Shown: positions 31,456 to 40,592 of the stretch, in pieces
Position numbering within the stretch: the stretch's first letter is position 1
Layout of the letters: the number at the start of each line of letters is the position of its first letter
Notes under the pieces: model-generated
Database searches by the model: none
What the model was told of the DNA's origin: nothing
What the model saw: the letters and a program-made list of their open reading frames with translations, nothing else
Assembly: GCF_000381065.1 (NCBI RefSeq)
Contig: NZ_KB905868.1
Coordinates: 1 to 45,334, forward strand
Length of the DNA stretch: 45,334 nt
From: Propionispira raffinosivorans DSM 20765
GTDB taxonomy: Bacteria; Bacillota; Negativicutes; Selenomonadales; Selenomonadaceae
Direction: 5' to 3'
Position numbers and translations under genes: made by a program

Positions 31456-33705
31456 TTAACTTTCCTTTTTTGTCACCACTCCATGATTATCTATTACAAA
31501 TCCTTCATGTTCTTTTAGATGATTTTTTACAGTTTTTTCCGTTACACCACCATATTCAGCCATGCTTTTTACGGTTACTTCATTACCAAATGATTTCACA
31601 ATATCATACGTAGATTCGACCGATTTCCTGCGATCATTCTTATGATCATCGGGTGATTTTTTCTTTTTAAAGTTTTTTCTCCAACTTTGCTGGTCACCTT
31701 CTGCATCAATATCTTTAAGAACACCAATATCGTCCACATGATGAAGTGGATAGTCAAACCAAAGGTCAATGGGTGGAAACTTCGGGAACTCACGAAGTGT
31801 ACCTTCAATGCGCCAAGCTGTACGCTGGCGAACCTTTTGCCGAGCAATATACACATAGTTATTCGTAAGTGATGCATATGCATCTACCGTCAAAACCTTA
31901 TGACAGTAGTCGAGCATGACCCGTTCGCTACATTGATCATCTTGTGAAATATCATCTTCCCATTTTGGATAATGTTCTTCAAGAAAAGCCACACAGGCCG
32001 CACAAACAGCTTTATTTTCTTCTTGCTTCACTAAATCCTCTGTGATTTCAAGTTCAATCAGATCGAGTAATGCATCTGGATCGCGGGCAAATACACCGGA
32101 GCCGGATGCTCTGTCCATGGAGCGTTTGCCTCCTTGTGCACCTTTACTGTGATGATGGCAATAAATAACCGCACAGCCAAGCTCGGTACATACCTTATCA
32201 AATTGGTTACAAAAGTTGGCCATCTGATCCGCGCTGTTTTCATCACCAGTAATAACCTTGTAAATTGGATCGATAATGATGGCAAGATAATTTTTCTTAG
32301 CAGCACGTCGTATAAGTTTTGGCGCTAATTTATCCATTGGTACGGACTTGCCTCTGAGATTCCAAATATCAATATTGGAAAGATGCTCTGGCTTCAGCCC
32401 GAGATCTTCATAAACATCTTTGAATCGATGCAAGCAGCTTGCCCTGTCTAACTCGAGATTTACATATAGAATTCGCCCCTGGGCGCAATCCCATTGAATC
32501 CATTTCTTACCTTCAGCAATTGCTATACATAACTCAATTAAGCTGAAGGACTTACCTGCTTTTGATGGTCCGGCAATCAGCATTTTATGACCTTGGCGCA
32601 GCATATTATCAATCAGTGGTGGTGCGAGATCCGGCAGGTTGTCCCAGGCATCCGCCATACTTTCCGGATTGGGCAGATCATCATTCACCGCCTCAATCCA
32701 TTCCTGCCATTCAGCGAAACTTGTTTTCCCGATATTAGTATCCACAAGCCATTGTTTACGCGCATTGCGGATAACACCAGGCATTCTCGAAAGCCTCGAG
32801 GGATTGCGGTTTTGACTATCGATTTCTAATCCATTTTTCTTACATACCGCATAGAGATAATCCACGCGTTTACGGTATTCTTCATAACTTCCCGCATCGA
32901 TCCGAACGATTGCATGCAGACTCTTACCGCCAGAATGCACCAGACAGGCAACAGGAAGCTCCAGTGTGCGAATAATTTCATTTTGCTTATCAATCTCCAT
33001 GCTGTCGGATTCAACCAGCGCAAAACGAAACTCTGTAACATTCTCGTTTTTAACGCCTTTCCCATCGAGGGGATTGAAGCGGATCCACGCGCCGCATGCT
33101 TCGTTATAATCACCAAATACACCGCCAACATCGCCATCACAAATATTTAAAAGCTCAATAAGTTCACCTGCAGTCCGATCAAAATTCCCCTTTGTGGGGA
33201 GATATTTATTGTCGCCTTCTTTTTGCCAGGAAGTTGTGACATAGCCTACATTTTCGGTACTGTCAAAGAGTGTTTCTAAATATTTGATAAGATCTTTGAC
33301 CGGATTCCATGTTTGCGGTTCAATCACTTCTTTGCCTTCCAGCCAATTCTTATCGATGAGGACTTTATTTTCTTTGGTGCTGCCAATAAAATCATCCCAG
33401 TCAAGTTCTTTATCTTCTCCACTAGAATAAGGTGGCTGCCAGCCGCTGCGTTTTGCCATATCAACAATCGTGCCGGCTGTAACTAGATTGGTTGTTGTTC
33501 CTAAAAAGCTGGTCCATTTTTTAAAACATTCGCCGGCATGATACCGGGCAGTATCTCTTGCGCTCCACTGATCCCAATCGGATGCCGTATAGCCTTCTTC
33601 TTTTAAGGCCATCCCAACATTTACCCAATCTTGATAGGTAAGAGCTGCCGGATCAATATACGCCAATAACGGCAGCAAATCATTTTTGTTATCATCCAAA
33701 GTCAA
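31456..33705 (-). CDS. Primase-helicase (PriCT_2 and RecA-like domains)
   Basis: A 749-residue replication protein. Residues ~10-90 match PriCT_2 (DPAALTYQDWVNVGMALKEE, DTARYHAGECFKKW). The middle (~120-340) is primase-like (GDYNEACGAWIRFNPLDG, LVHSGGKSLHAIVRID, RNPSRLSRMPGV). From ~378 there is a RecA/AAA_25 ATPase: AGPSKAGKSFSLIELC (Walker A), IIIDPIYKV (Walker B) and VIYCHHHSKG. A winged-helix-like tail follows. Start TTG, 6 bases after AGGAGG. It probably initiates phage replication at the adjacent repeats. Confidence 0.88.
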   Translation of the reverse strand: MTLDDNKNDLLPLLAYIDPAALTYQDWVNVGMALKEEGYTASDWDQWSARDTARYHAGECFKKWTSFLGTTTNLVTAGTIVDMAKRSGWQPPYSSGEDKELDWDDFIGSTKENKVLIDKNWLEGKEVIEPQTWNPVKDLIKYLETLFDSTENVGYVTTSWQKEGDNKYLPTKGNFDRTAGELIELLNICDGDVGGVFGDYNEACGAWIRFNPLDGKGVKNENVTEFRFALVESDSMEIDKQNEIIRTLELPVACLVHSGGKSLHAIVRIDAGSYEEYRKRVDYLYAVCKKNGLEIDSQNRNPSRLSRMPGVIRNARKQWLVDTNIGKTSFAEWQEWIEAVNDDLPNPESMADAWDNLPDLAPPLIDNMLRQGHKMLIAGPSKAGKSFSLIELCIAIAEGKKWIQWDCAQGRILYVNLELDRASCLHRFKDVYEDLGLKPEHLSNIDIWNLRGKSVPMDKLAPKLIRRAAKKNYLAIIIDPIYKVITGDENSADQMANFCNQFDKVCTELGCAVIYCHHHSKGAQGGKRSMDRASGSGVFARDPDALLDLIELEITEDLVKQEENKAVCAACVAFLEEHYPKWEDDISQDDQCSERVMLDYCHKVLTVDAYASLTNNYVYIARQKVRQRTAWRIEGTLREFPKFPPIDLWFDYPLHHVDDIGVLKDIDAEGDQQSWRKNFKKKKSPDDHKNDRRKSVESTYDIVKSFGNEVTVKSMAEYGGVTEKTVKNHLKEHEGFVIDNHGVVTKKES

Positions 33706-35291
33706 AAGTCACCTCCTGGACAATATTCCTGCGGAACGATTCCCTGGGGAATATGCCATCCTCCTCCTGCAATTCGATCAATTAAGTGTTTTGCGTGGTC
33801 AAACTGCCATGTTCCGACATGTTGAAACCCGCGGCTTTCTAAAAAGCGGATCTGTTTCGGTGTTGTAAGTCCGTCTACCTTCCGCTTATCCAAACGATCC
33901 AAAAGTTTCGCCGCTTTCCCTGCATTTTCAATTTCATCGGGAAAAATGCCTAACTTTTCAAGCGTTTTTGCCTGTTTATCACTTGGCGGTCCCATTTCCC
34001 AACCGAAAGCCGGCACATACCCAGAAAGGTCTTCTGACTGTATCGACATTTCAAATTGCAAGGGGTCCACAAGTTTCCGTTTCCTCTTTTTCATTTCTGC
34101 CAGTTTTTTGGCCAAAGCTTCCTCGCGCTGTGCTATAACATCCTCTGCTGCTTGTTTTTCCACAACTTCCAAATCAAGAGGACATGGCGAGTCTTCTATT
34201 TTTTCCGTCATTTTCTTTGCAATATCTTCACTGGACGCAAGCAAATTTGCGGGCCGGCAAAGCTCATGGCGTTCTGTCATCCATAAAAAATCTAAGAGTA
34301 ATAATTCTTCCTTGCCAGGAAATAGCCTTGTACCACGCCCCACCATTTGGCAATAAAGGCTGCGTACTTTAGTTGGTCTTAAAACAATGACACAATCAAC
34401 ACTCGGACAATCCCAGCCTTCGGTAAGCAGCATAGAATTGCAAAGCACATTATATTTTCCTGCTTGAAAATCCTGCAGTACTTCGGCACGATCTTCACTA
34501 TTGCCATTCACTTCGGCCGCTTTAAAGCCGGCTTCATTTAAAATATCTCTAAATTTCTGGCTGGTCTTTACAAGCGGCAAAAATATAACAATTTTACGAT
34601 CGATACAATACTTCACCATTTCCTGTGCGATCTGAAAAAGATACGGATCCAGCAGCGTTCCGAGATCACCTGCTTTAAAATCACCGCTTTGCATTCCCAC
34701 ACCTGTAAGATCCAATTTCAGCGGTATGGTCTGTGCTTGAATCTTGCAAAGATACCCTTCGCGAATTGCTTTCGGTAGTGTATATTCATAAGCCATGCTG
34801 TTAAAATAGGCGCCAAGGTTTTGCATATCGCCCCGATCGGGTGTAGCGGTTACGCCGAGCACATCTGCTTCCTCAAAATATTGCAAAACATTTTGATAGC
34901 TGTCCGATATACAGTGATGTGCTTCATCCACAATAATCACGTCAAAATAATTTTTGCTGAAACGCTTCAGCCTTTTTTCTCTTGTTAAAGTTTGTACCGA
35001 GCCAACAACGACTCGGTACCAGCTGCCAATACAGCTTTCTTCTGCTTTTTCCACCGAACATGTAAGTCCGGTGGCTTTTTTTATCTTGTCACTTGCCTGG
35101 TCGAGAAGTTCCCCGCGATGCGCCATAATTAGTACACGGCTGCCATTGCGGACACAATCTTCGGTGACCTTAGCAAATACGATGGTCTTTCCGCACCCCG
35201 TCGGAAGTACGAGAAGCGTGCGCTTATTGCCTTTTCCCCACTCATCATGTATAGCAGCCCGCGCTTCCTCCTGGTACGTGCGAAGTTCCAT
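33702..35291 (-). CDS. SF2 DEAH-box helicase
   Basis: A 529-residue superfamily 2 helicase: LRTYQEEARAAI (Q-like region), Walker A LPTGCGKT (29-36), IIVDEAHH (DEAH 122-125), GVTATPDRGD, and the motif VI region QMVGRGTRLFPGKEEL. A C-terminal extension (~380-529) carries charged helices and RFLESRGFQHVGTWQ. It likely unwinds DNA for replication or recombination. It overlaps the primase gene by 4 bases. Confidence 0.92.
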   Translation of the reverse strand: MELRTYQEEARAAIHDEWGKGNKRTLLVLPTGCGKTIVFAKVTEDCVRNGSRVLIMAHRGELLDQASDKIKKATGLTCSVEKAEESCIGSWYRVVVGSVQTLTREKRLKRFSKNYFDVIIVDEAHHCISDSYQNVLQYFEEADVLGVTATPDRGDMQNLGAYFNSMAYEYTLPKAIREGYLCKIQAQTIPLKLDLTGVGMQSGDFKAGDLGTLLDPYLFQIAQEMVKYCIDRKIVIFLPLVKTSQKFRDILNEAGFKAAEVNGNSEDRAEVLQDFQAGKYNVLCNSMLLTEGWDCPSVDCVIVLRPTKVRSLYCQMVGRGTRLFPGKEELLLLDFLWMTERHELCRPANLLASSEDIAKKMTEKIEDSPCPLDLEVVEKQAAEDVIAQREEALAKKLAEMKKRKRKLVDPLQFEMSIQSEDLSGYVPAFGWEMGPPSDKQAKTLEKLGIFPDEIENAGKAAKLLDRLDKRKVDGLTTPKQIRFLESRGFQHVGTWQFDHAKHLIDRIAGGGWHIPQGIVPQEYCPGGDF

Positions 35292-35752
35292 TAAAAGGAT
35301 CCGGGTTTAAAAGTAGTTGGTTGAGTGGTTTCTTCATCAGGATATATAAACTGTTTCACTTCATTGAATTTTTTACCATCATAAATTCGAATTCCAATTT
35401 TTGCTCGGCCTGTAGATCCCATCACTTTATTCCAGTCCATTTTGAGTTTTTCTCCATGTTTTTTCTGACCAATCCCACGGAAGAATGCACATAATAAACC
35501 TTCGCATTTACTGTGTAAGAAAAGATTATGGCGAATCGATGCCACACCTTCCGGTGATTCAACTTCCAGTACGATTTTTGCCTGGTTGCACGGCCCGATC
35601 TTATCGCTGCCAGGATATCTGGAACGTTCAAAACTTGCTACGCGAAACGCATATTCCCCTTCTGGTAACAAGATAAACTCGTTTTCCTTCTCGATTGTGT
35701 CATCCCACGCAAGTTCTGCTCCCATATCTGTTCCCATTTGTTCAAATCCCAT
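35291..35752 (-). CDS. DUF669-like protein, possible ssDNA-binding role
   Basis: A 153-residue protein: FILLPEGEYAFRVASFERSR, QAKIVLEVESPEGVASIRHN, then GRAKIGIRIYDGKKFNEVKQ. This fits the DUF669 family found between AAA_24 ATPases and helicases in phage replication modules, which is thought to act as single-strand DNA binding. AGGAGG is 8 bases before the ATG. Confidence 0.75.
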   Translation of the reverse strand: MGFEQMGTDMGAELAWDDTIEKENEFILLPEGEYAFRVASFERSRYPGSDKIGPCNQAKIVLEVESPEGVASIRHNLFLHSKCEGLLCAFFRGIGQKKHGEKLKMDWNKVMGSTGRAKIGIRIYDGKKFNEVKQFIYPDEETTQPTTFKPGSF

Positions 35753-35775
35753 ATTTATATCCTCCTAAAATTTTG

Positions 35776-36987
35776 TTAAAACGGTATTTTTTGTTGTTCA
35801 ATCATATTAAATACTTGATCCCAGGCTGCAATCAGGCAGCCATCAATAAAGCTTTGATCATAGTTTTCAATCGGCGTTCCGGCCGGATAGTATCCCTTAC
35901 TGGATACTGCCTCCTGGATCTCTTGAACCGTCACATTATTACGTTTCATAAGATCAGCAAGCTTAGGCGGTACACCGCTTAAATCATTTTGTGCCGGTGT
36001 TTTTGGTTCTGGTTTTTCTTGTGTTTGTATTGGCGCAGGTTCTTTTTGTTTTTTGATTCCTGCTTCATATTCTTCCTTACTAATTTCATGTGACATGCCG
36101 TCACCATCCAGTAAAGGCTCTCCTTTTTTCAAAATCCAATACGCATCTGATTCGGGATGGTACATATACATGTCATGATCCGCTATATTTTTATCTTGCA
36201 CTGGTTTCGGTGCTTCAGCTTTCTTTTCCACATTTACTGGCACGGGTGTCGCTTGCTGCATGGATTTATCATTTGGAATGCAATACGCGATGGATGCATA
36301 ATCAAACGCTAATTCTGTTGCAAGATCGTGTCGATTTTTTGCATCCCAGCAAGGATGATGCTGGGAATGCATAACCCGCGTGCCGCCTTGGGCTTTTTTC
36401 TTTTTGTCGACCTCAACTACATATTGCTTATAATTTGCGAAAAGTACCATATCGGCCCATTCTTTTACCAGTGCCGAGGTTTGGGAACCGGTCTTGTTAC
36501 CCAGTTTCAATTCATATCGATCATAACTGCCACATTCATCCGGCAATTCAAATTTTCGAATGGTTGAATGTGCCGTAAGTACAATATTGATGCCAACCTC
36601 CGTTACATCACTCAAAAGATTGAGCAGCTTGCCAAACTCTTCTTTTACGAAAATATATCCTTTGCCATAGCCAAAATCCTCAATACCTTTTTTATCATAG
36701 ATAGAGCAAACATGGGCCACGCAAAGCTGTTCTGCCCAATCAATTGTGTCGATAATAAGTGTCTTGCAGCAACCAGGCGTTTTTTTCACTTCCTGAATAG
36801 TTTGCATCATCATAGTCCAGCTGCTCGGTTTTGGTACCCGAGCAACATCCATTAAATTTGTACTTCCTTCCGTATCGATAAATAGTGGCTCCGGAAACGA
36901 AGCGGCAAAGGTTGATTTTCCGATGCCTTCTGGACCGTATACCACAACTTTTTGCGCTTTAAAAACTGGACCTCTAATAATTTCCAT
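35776..36987 (-). CDS. AAA_24-type RecA-like ATPase
   Basis: A 403-residue protein. Its N-terminal ~220 residues are the phage nucleotide-binding AAA_24 domain: KVVVYGPEGIGKSTFAASFP (Walker A), PLFIDTEGS, TLIIDTIDWAEQL (Walker B). A Pro/Lys-rich linker with QEKPEPKTP leads to a small C-terminal domain (GVPPKLADLMKRNNVTVQEI). Such proteins work with DUF669 and helicase genes in recombination-linked replication. Start at ATG 36987, touching the upstream gene's end. Confidence 0.85.
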   Translation of the reverse strand: MEIIRGPVFKAQKVVVYGPEGIGKSTFAASFPEPLFIDTEGSTNLMDVARVPKPSSWTMMMQTIQEVKKTPGCCKTLIIDTIDWAEQLCVAHVCSIYDKKGIEDFGYGKGYIFVKEEFGKLLNLLSDVTEVGINIVLTAHSTIRKFELPDECGSYDRYELKLGNKTGSQTSALVKEWADMVLFANYKQYVVEVDKKKKAQGGTRVMHSQHHPCWDAKNRHDLATELAFDYASIAYCIPNDKSMQQATPVPVNVEKKAEAPKPVQDKNIADHDMYMYHPESDAYWILKKGEPLLDGDGMSHEISKEEYEAGIKKQKEPAPIQTQEKPEPKTPAQNDLSGVPPKLADLMKRNNVTVQEIQEAVSSKGYYPAGTPIENYDQSFIDGCLIAAWDQVFNMIEQQKIPF

Positions 36988-38288
36988 CAAAATTTACCTT
37001 CTTCCCATACTTTTTTACCAGTAGGTATCGCCGTTTCAAACGGCATTTCTTCCCCCTTAATATAACCATCCTCAATAATAATGCTGCACTCATCGGACGT
37101 ACTGACTCTGGTAGCAATAGCCTGCAAGCCTTCTGCTTCAAGCCATGTACCAAATTCCTGCAGCGTTTCAATATCCATCTGTTCAAGCTTATCCATAAGA
37201 ACGAAACCACACTCCGGATTCAGTTTGCGAATAATCGCCGTGGCAACTTTGAGTTGTTCACTGGCACTCATGTTGTCCCATTTATATCCTTTATAAGTAA
37301 GTTCCCCTTTGTCTACCGATAAATCTGGCAGTGGAAGATCTGCGTTATTCAAAAGAGCTGTGCGCTGTTTACGGATATCCGCAATTTCCTGCGTAATGCC
37401 ATCCACCTGCTTAGAATATTCTTCGGCATCCATTTCAGCCTTTTCGCGGTCCATATTGGCACGAATTTTCATATTGAGCATATCGATATCATTAATATTT
37501 TTTTCAAGTTCCGCTGTATTTTCATCATGAAGATCCAACGCCGATTTTTGGGCAATCACGAGATCTGCAGATATTTTTGCGTGTTCTTCTTTTTTAATAA
37601 GCAAGGCTTCTTCCATCCGAATTACTTCTTGCTGTAAAATCACGGCTCTCTGTTTTAAAATATCAACCGACTGCCGTTTACGAGCGTTCTCACCATTTCT
37701 AGCAAGAATATCCTGCTGCTTCCGGATCAATTCGGCTGCCGATACAGGCTCTTTCGGAACATCGGGATGCATATCCAGCTCAGCTGCATATTTCTTTTTC
37801 TGATCGGCAATACGTCCAATTTCAGTACGGCGATTATAAAGCTGTTGTTCTTTGAGATCGAGTGCCCCCAGTTTGTCACCGACACCAATAATCTGTAACA
37901 AGGAATCCCCTTTTTCTTTATTAGATGCCTGCATAAACTTTGGCAGATTCAGTGCCAGCTGTTCGACAAGTTCATCTAAAAGTCGCTGCCCACTTTTATT
38001 CCCTTTCGAATCGATTACTTTCAAATCGCTATTTTTCCCCTTACGCTCTACAATCAATCCATTCGAAAGTTCAATATGAAGATGCGGTGGAGTCATCGAA
38101 CCATTACGCTGCGCCTGCGACGGCTGAAATTTATTACCGCCAAGTACCCAGGCAATGGCATCAAGGACGGATGTTTTCCCCTGCCCGTTTTTACCACCAA
38201 TAATAGTTAACCCATTTTGAGAAGGCTCCAACCTTACTGCCTTTACACGCTTTACATTTTCTATCTCAAGATTATTAATCTTAATCAT
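36987..38288 (-). CDS. SbcC/RecF-like ATPase
   Basis: A 433-residue ATPase. An N-terminal RecF/SbcC head (GLTIIGGKNGQGKTSVLDAI, Walker A) is split by a coiled coil (~170-310), followed by the ABC-like signature MSASEQLKVATAI and CGFVLMDKLEQMD (Walker B region). No nuclease partner is adjacent. It likely acts in phage recombination with the downstream AAA_24 and DUF669 genes. GGAGG lies 7 bases before ATG 38288. Confidence 0.85.
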   Translation of the reverse strand: MIKINNLEIENVKRVKAVRLEPSQNGLTIIGGKNGQGKTSVLDAIAWVLGGNKFQPSQAQRNGSMTPPHLHIELSNGLIVERKGKNSDLKVIDSKGNKSGQRLLDELVEQLALNLPKFMQASNKEKGDSLLQIIGVGDKLGALDLKEQQLYNRRTEIGRIADQKKKYAAELDMHPDVPKEPVSAAELIRKQQDILARNGENARKRQSVDILKQRAVILQQEVIRMEEALLIKKEEHAKISADLVIAQKSALDLHDENTAELEKNINDIDMLNMKIRANMDREKAEMDAEEYSKQVDGITQEIADIRKQRTALLNNADLPLPDLSVDKGELTYKGYKWDNMSASEQLKVATAIIRKLNPECGFVLMDKLEQMDIETLQEFGTWLEAEGLQAIATRVSTSDECSIIIEDGYIKGEEMPFETAIPTGKKVWEEGKF

Positions 38289-38332
38289 TTCCAAGCCTCC
38301 TGTAATATGTTATAATTTTCTAATAAAGATTT

Positions 38333-38632
38333 TTACTTACCCTTCAAATCCGCATTGGTTGCCGCCAATGCGGATTTTTCTATGAGTTCTTCCATCAAAT
38401 GAATATCTTGCATATTCAGGCTAATCGCATTCATGATCATAGATGGCGGCTCCGATGCTCTTTCGTTAGCCACACAAAAATCGGATGTAATCTTACTACG
38501 TGCGATAACTCTGCACCAAAGCTTTTTCCCACCGCTGATCTTTACGATCGTGTAATCACTTGGCTGCGCAAAATATATACGCAACCCTCTAAACTTGTCT
38601 GGAATATCATCGACTGTTAATTCTTCTGGCAA
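38333..38632 (-). CDS. Hypothetical early protein
   Basis: A 99-residue protein: PEELTVDDIPDKFRGLRIYF, YTIVKISGGKKLWCRVIARS, EPPSMIMNAISLN. I took TTG 38632, since AGGAGG is 8 bases upstream; a GTG at 38641 abuts the RBS. Its last codons contain a perfect 13-bp inverted repeat (38346-38377). No family recognised. Confidence 0.55.
   Translation of the reverse strand: MPEELTVDDIPDKFRGLRIYFAQPSDYTIVKISGGKKLWCRVIARSKITSDFCVANERASEPPSMIMNAISLNMQDIHLMEELIEKSALAATNADLKGK
38346..38377. repeat. Perfect inverted repeat inside a coding end
   Basis: AAATCCGCATTGG (38346-38358) and CCAATGCGGATTT (38365-38377) with a 6-base loop. On plus it is followed by TTTC. It encodes the last residues of the 38333-38632 gene, so it is both coding and structured. 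It may slow 3'-end decay or act as an intragenic terminator for opposing transcripts. Confidence 0.6.
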
Positions 38633-38647
38633 ACTTCTCACCTCCTC

Positions 38648-38821
38648 TCAATAATGGAATCTTGTTACCAATTCCTGAACCTTTTTCGACTTGGATGATT
38701 TTCTTGGTATACACATTCGATCATCATGGCAAACCGGAAGAAGCCGATCACGAACCACTAACAAATCATAATTGTCTTCCGACTCAAATCTACGCCCACA
38801 ACGGTAACAATGTGTTTTCAT
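38648..38821 (-). CDS. 57-residue Zn-ribbon-like protein
   Basis: MKTHCYRCGRRFESEDNY, later LLPVCHDDRMCIPRKSSK. Two Cys pairs (C-x2-C and C-x5-C) suggest one zinc site. The ATG overlaps the stop of the tiny membrane ORF by 4 bases (ATGA), so translation is probably coupled. Function unknown. Confidence 0.6.
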   Translation of the reverse strand: MKTHCYRCGRRFESEDNYDLLVVRDRLLPVCHDDRMCIPRKSSKSKKVQELVTRFHY

Positions 38822-38904
38822 CGAAACATCACAAACCCTAAAATAACGCCAATGATAAATACCACCAGGTACCCTCTTGGCATTAAAATGTTAAACCGTC
38901 TCAT
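38818..38904 (-). CDS. 28-residue membrane peptide
   Basis: MRRFNILMPRGYLVVFIIGV followed by ILGFVMFR: a basic N-terminus and one membrane helix. It overlaps both its neighbours by ATGA (38901-38904 and 38818-38821). This exact chain supports it as a real gene in the early operon, perhaps modifying the host membrane; role unknown. Confidence 0.5.
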   Translation of the reverse strand: MRRFNILMPRGYLVVFIIGVILGFVMFR

Positions 38905-39227
38905 TCCTCATCCACCTTTACCCAATAATTAATACGCAGTTCATCACCAGGATAAATCTCACATTCACTCGGTCGCTCTAAAAGCCAAGGATTCAATTCT
39001 TTTATTCCAGATTTAAATTCCAAAATATAACGTCGACCGCCAGTATTTTTCTGCAAAAACTCCTCAGATATACTCCAAAGCGAATCACCCACTTGAACCG
39101 TGTAAGTATCCTCTACTAGCTCTACTTTTGGATAATTACCACCAGTTAAAATGACTGTAGATCCAATCACTAGACCACAAACTACAAGCTTTTTAAGCGA
39201 GTTATTTAAATATTCCTTTACTAACAT
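38901..39227 (-). CDS. Membrane-anchored LysM protein
   Basis: A 108-residue protein with an N-terminal membrane helix (LVVCGLVIGSTVILTGG) and one LysM domain (DTYTVQVGDSLWSISEEFLQ ... LNPWLLERPSECEIYPGDEL). LysM binds peptidoglycan. The size and order resemble YneA-type cell division inhibitors, though no direct match is claimed. As an early gene it could delay host division during lytic growth. ATG 39227 follows AAGGTGAGAATT. Confidence 0.7.
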   Translation of the reverse strand: MLVKEYLNNSLKKLVVCGLVIGSTVILTGGNYPKVELVEDTYTVQVGDSLWSISEEFLQKNTGGRRYILEFKSGIKELNPWLLERPSECEIYPGDELRINYWVKVDEE

Positions 39228-39232
39228 AATTC

Positions 39233-39541
39233 TCACCTTGCTTTCTCAATAAGTCCTAATCTAACTTTGTCGGGCAATCTCCCTTTATGTTTTTTATTTT
39301 TAACCATTGGAGGGATAGCAGCTATGTTAATTGGAACAGGCATAGACATTGCAATTTGATTAGCATTTTGATTTGAGAAGGTTTTTAAAAATTCTAAACC
39401 AGCTTCGATATGAACTTTTGCATGACAAGCACCTAACATTACATGAGGTAATTGCCCTTGCTTAACCAATGCACGTATTAATCGTTCTGGTAAACTCACA
39501 CGTTTAGAAAACTTTGCAATTGACTCAAAAACTTCATCCAT
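39233..39541 (-). CDS. HTH_17/excisionase-like DNA-binding protein
   Basis: A 102-residue protein with a MerR/Xis-like helix-turn-helix at the N-terminus: ESIAKFSKRVSLPERLIRAL, VKQGQLPHVMLGACHAKVHI. The rest is basic (VKNKKHKGRLPDKVRLGLIE). It may serve as excisionase or early regulator. GAGGTG is 6-8 bases before ATG 39541. It is the first gene of the early leftward operon as seen here. Confidence 0.6.
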   Translation of the reverse strand: MDEVFESIAKFSKRVSLPERLIRALVKQGQLPHVMLGACHAKVHIEAGLEFLKTFSNQNANQIAMSMPVPINIAAIPPMVKNKKHKGRLPDKVRLGLIEKAR

Positions 39542-39770
39542 ATAATTCACCTCACTTTTTTATACTGATTTCTCAATTGCGTACTTAATTGACATTTCAT
39601 TAATAATCAACACATAGCCCTCTATTAATTTCTTATCATCCGCAATTACAAATCACTCTAAATTATTATTGATATTCGGCTGGTACTAAATTCATTTGTT
39701 ACCTCACTTTCCTGTTGTAGGATATTATTAGTATTTTGTTGAATTATGATCTTGAGGAGTGAGTCATAAG
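39542..39770. other. Intergenic region with decayed short frames
   Basis: On minus there is a good RBS (GTGAGG) and an ATG at 39696, but the frame MNLVPAEYQ stops after 9 codons. Another frame further on (ending ...KYAIEKSV at 39560) has no start. These may be two ends of one lost early gene. The region must also hold the divergent promoters for 39541 and 39771; I cannot assign them with certainty. Confidence 0.35.
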
Positions 39771-40592
39771 ATGCAAATTGAAAAACACAAAGAAGCCTGT
39801 CACATACTTTCTAAAATCGATAAAAATCCATTACAGTATTTAATAATTCATTATTCTTGTGAAAGTTTTTTAAATCTACCTAACGGTACTTCTGCAAGGA
39901 TTACCTCTATAGCAATAAGATATTTTGAAAATGGTCAAACTGATTCATTTTCTATACATAAAACAGCAGAACGAAAAGGAATACCACTGGAAGATATTAA
40001 ACAATATTACGATGAATTAGAATTAGATATGTTAAAAGAATACATGACCTATCTCGCTCATCATCAAAATTTTTTCTTTATTCATTGGAATATGCGTGAT
40101 GGAAATTATGGATTCAAGGCAATTGAACATCGCTACTTAGTTTTAAAAAACAAAAAAAACGACTCCGATATGTTGCAAATAATTCCCGATACTAATAAAA
40201 TCGACTTATCTATATTATTAATAAAAAAATACGGAAGCCAATATATTGAAGACCCCAGAATACCCAAACTAGTAGAAAAAAACCAACTAAATCCAAGAGA
40301 CTTTTTAACAGGTACACAAGAAGCTACCGCGTTTGAACAACAAGAATACATTAAGCTTCACTTATCCACCCTCAGTAAAACTCGTGTACTGGATAGTTTT
40401 CTGTCTATGGCAATTGAGAATACACTTAAAACAAATTCCAAATTTGTTCAAATATATGGTTATTCTCCACAGGCTCTATGGACAGTGTCTAACGAAAAAT
40501 GGTATTTTGCTCTTTTATTTGCAATTGTTTCTTTTATATTAGGAAAATACAGTGACATCATTGTTAGTTCTTTTATCCGCCTAGTACCGTAG
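39771..40592 (+). CDS. Membrane-anchored protein of unknown function, candidate exclusion/defence gene
   Basis: A 273-residue protein. The N-terminal ~140 residues have an alpha/beta pattern (YLIIHYSCESFL, SARITSIAIRYFENGQTDSF, FFFIHWNMRDGNYGFKAIEH) that recalls RNase H/exonuclease-like folds, but catalytic residues cannot be assigned. One C-terminal membrane helix follows (WYFALLFAIVSFILGK). It stands alone on plus between two leftward operons near the repressor, a usual spot for superinfection exclusion genes. ATG 39771 follows GAGGAG by 11 bases. Confidence 0.5.
   Translation: MQIEKHKEACHILSKIDKNPLQYLIIHYSCESFLNLPNGTSARITSIAIRYFENGQTDSFSIHKTAERKGIPLEDIKQYYDELELDMLKEYMTYLAHHQNFFFIHWNMRDGNYGFKAIEHRYLVLKNKKNDSDMLQIIPDTNKIDLSILLIKKYGSQYIEDPRIPKLVEKNQLNPRDFLTGTQEATAFEQQEYIKLHLSTLSKTRVLDSFLSMAIENTLKTNSKFVQIYGYSPQALWTVSNEKWYFALLFAIVSFILGKYSDIIVSSFIRLVP

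Noticed and set aside
36974..37210. 78-codon minus-strand ORF inside the SbcC-like gene
   Set aside because: It lies in another frame of a clear ATPase gene with strong motifs; treated as a shadow.
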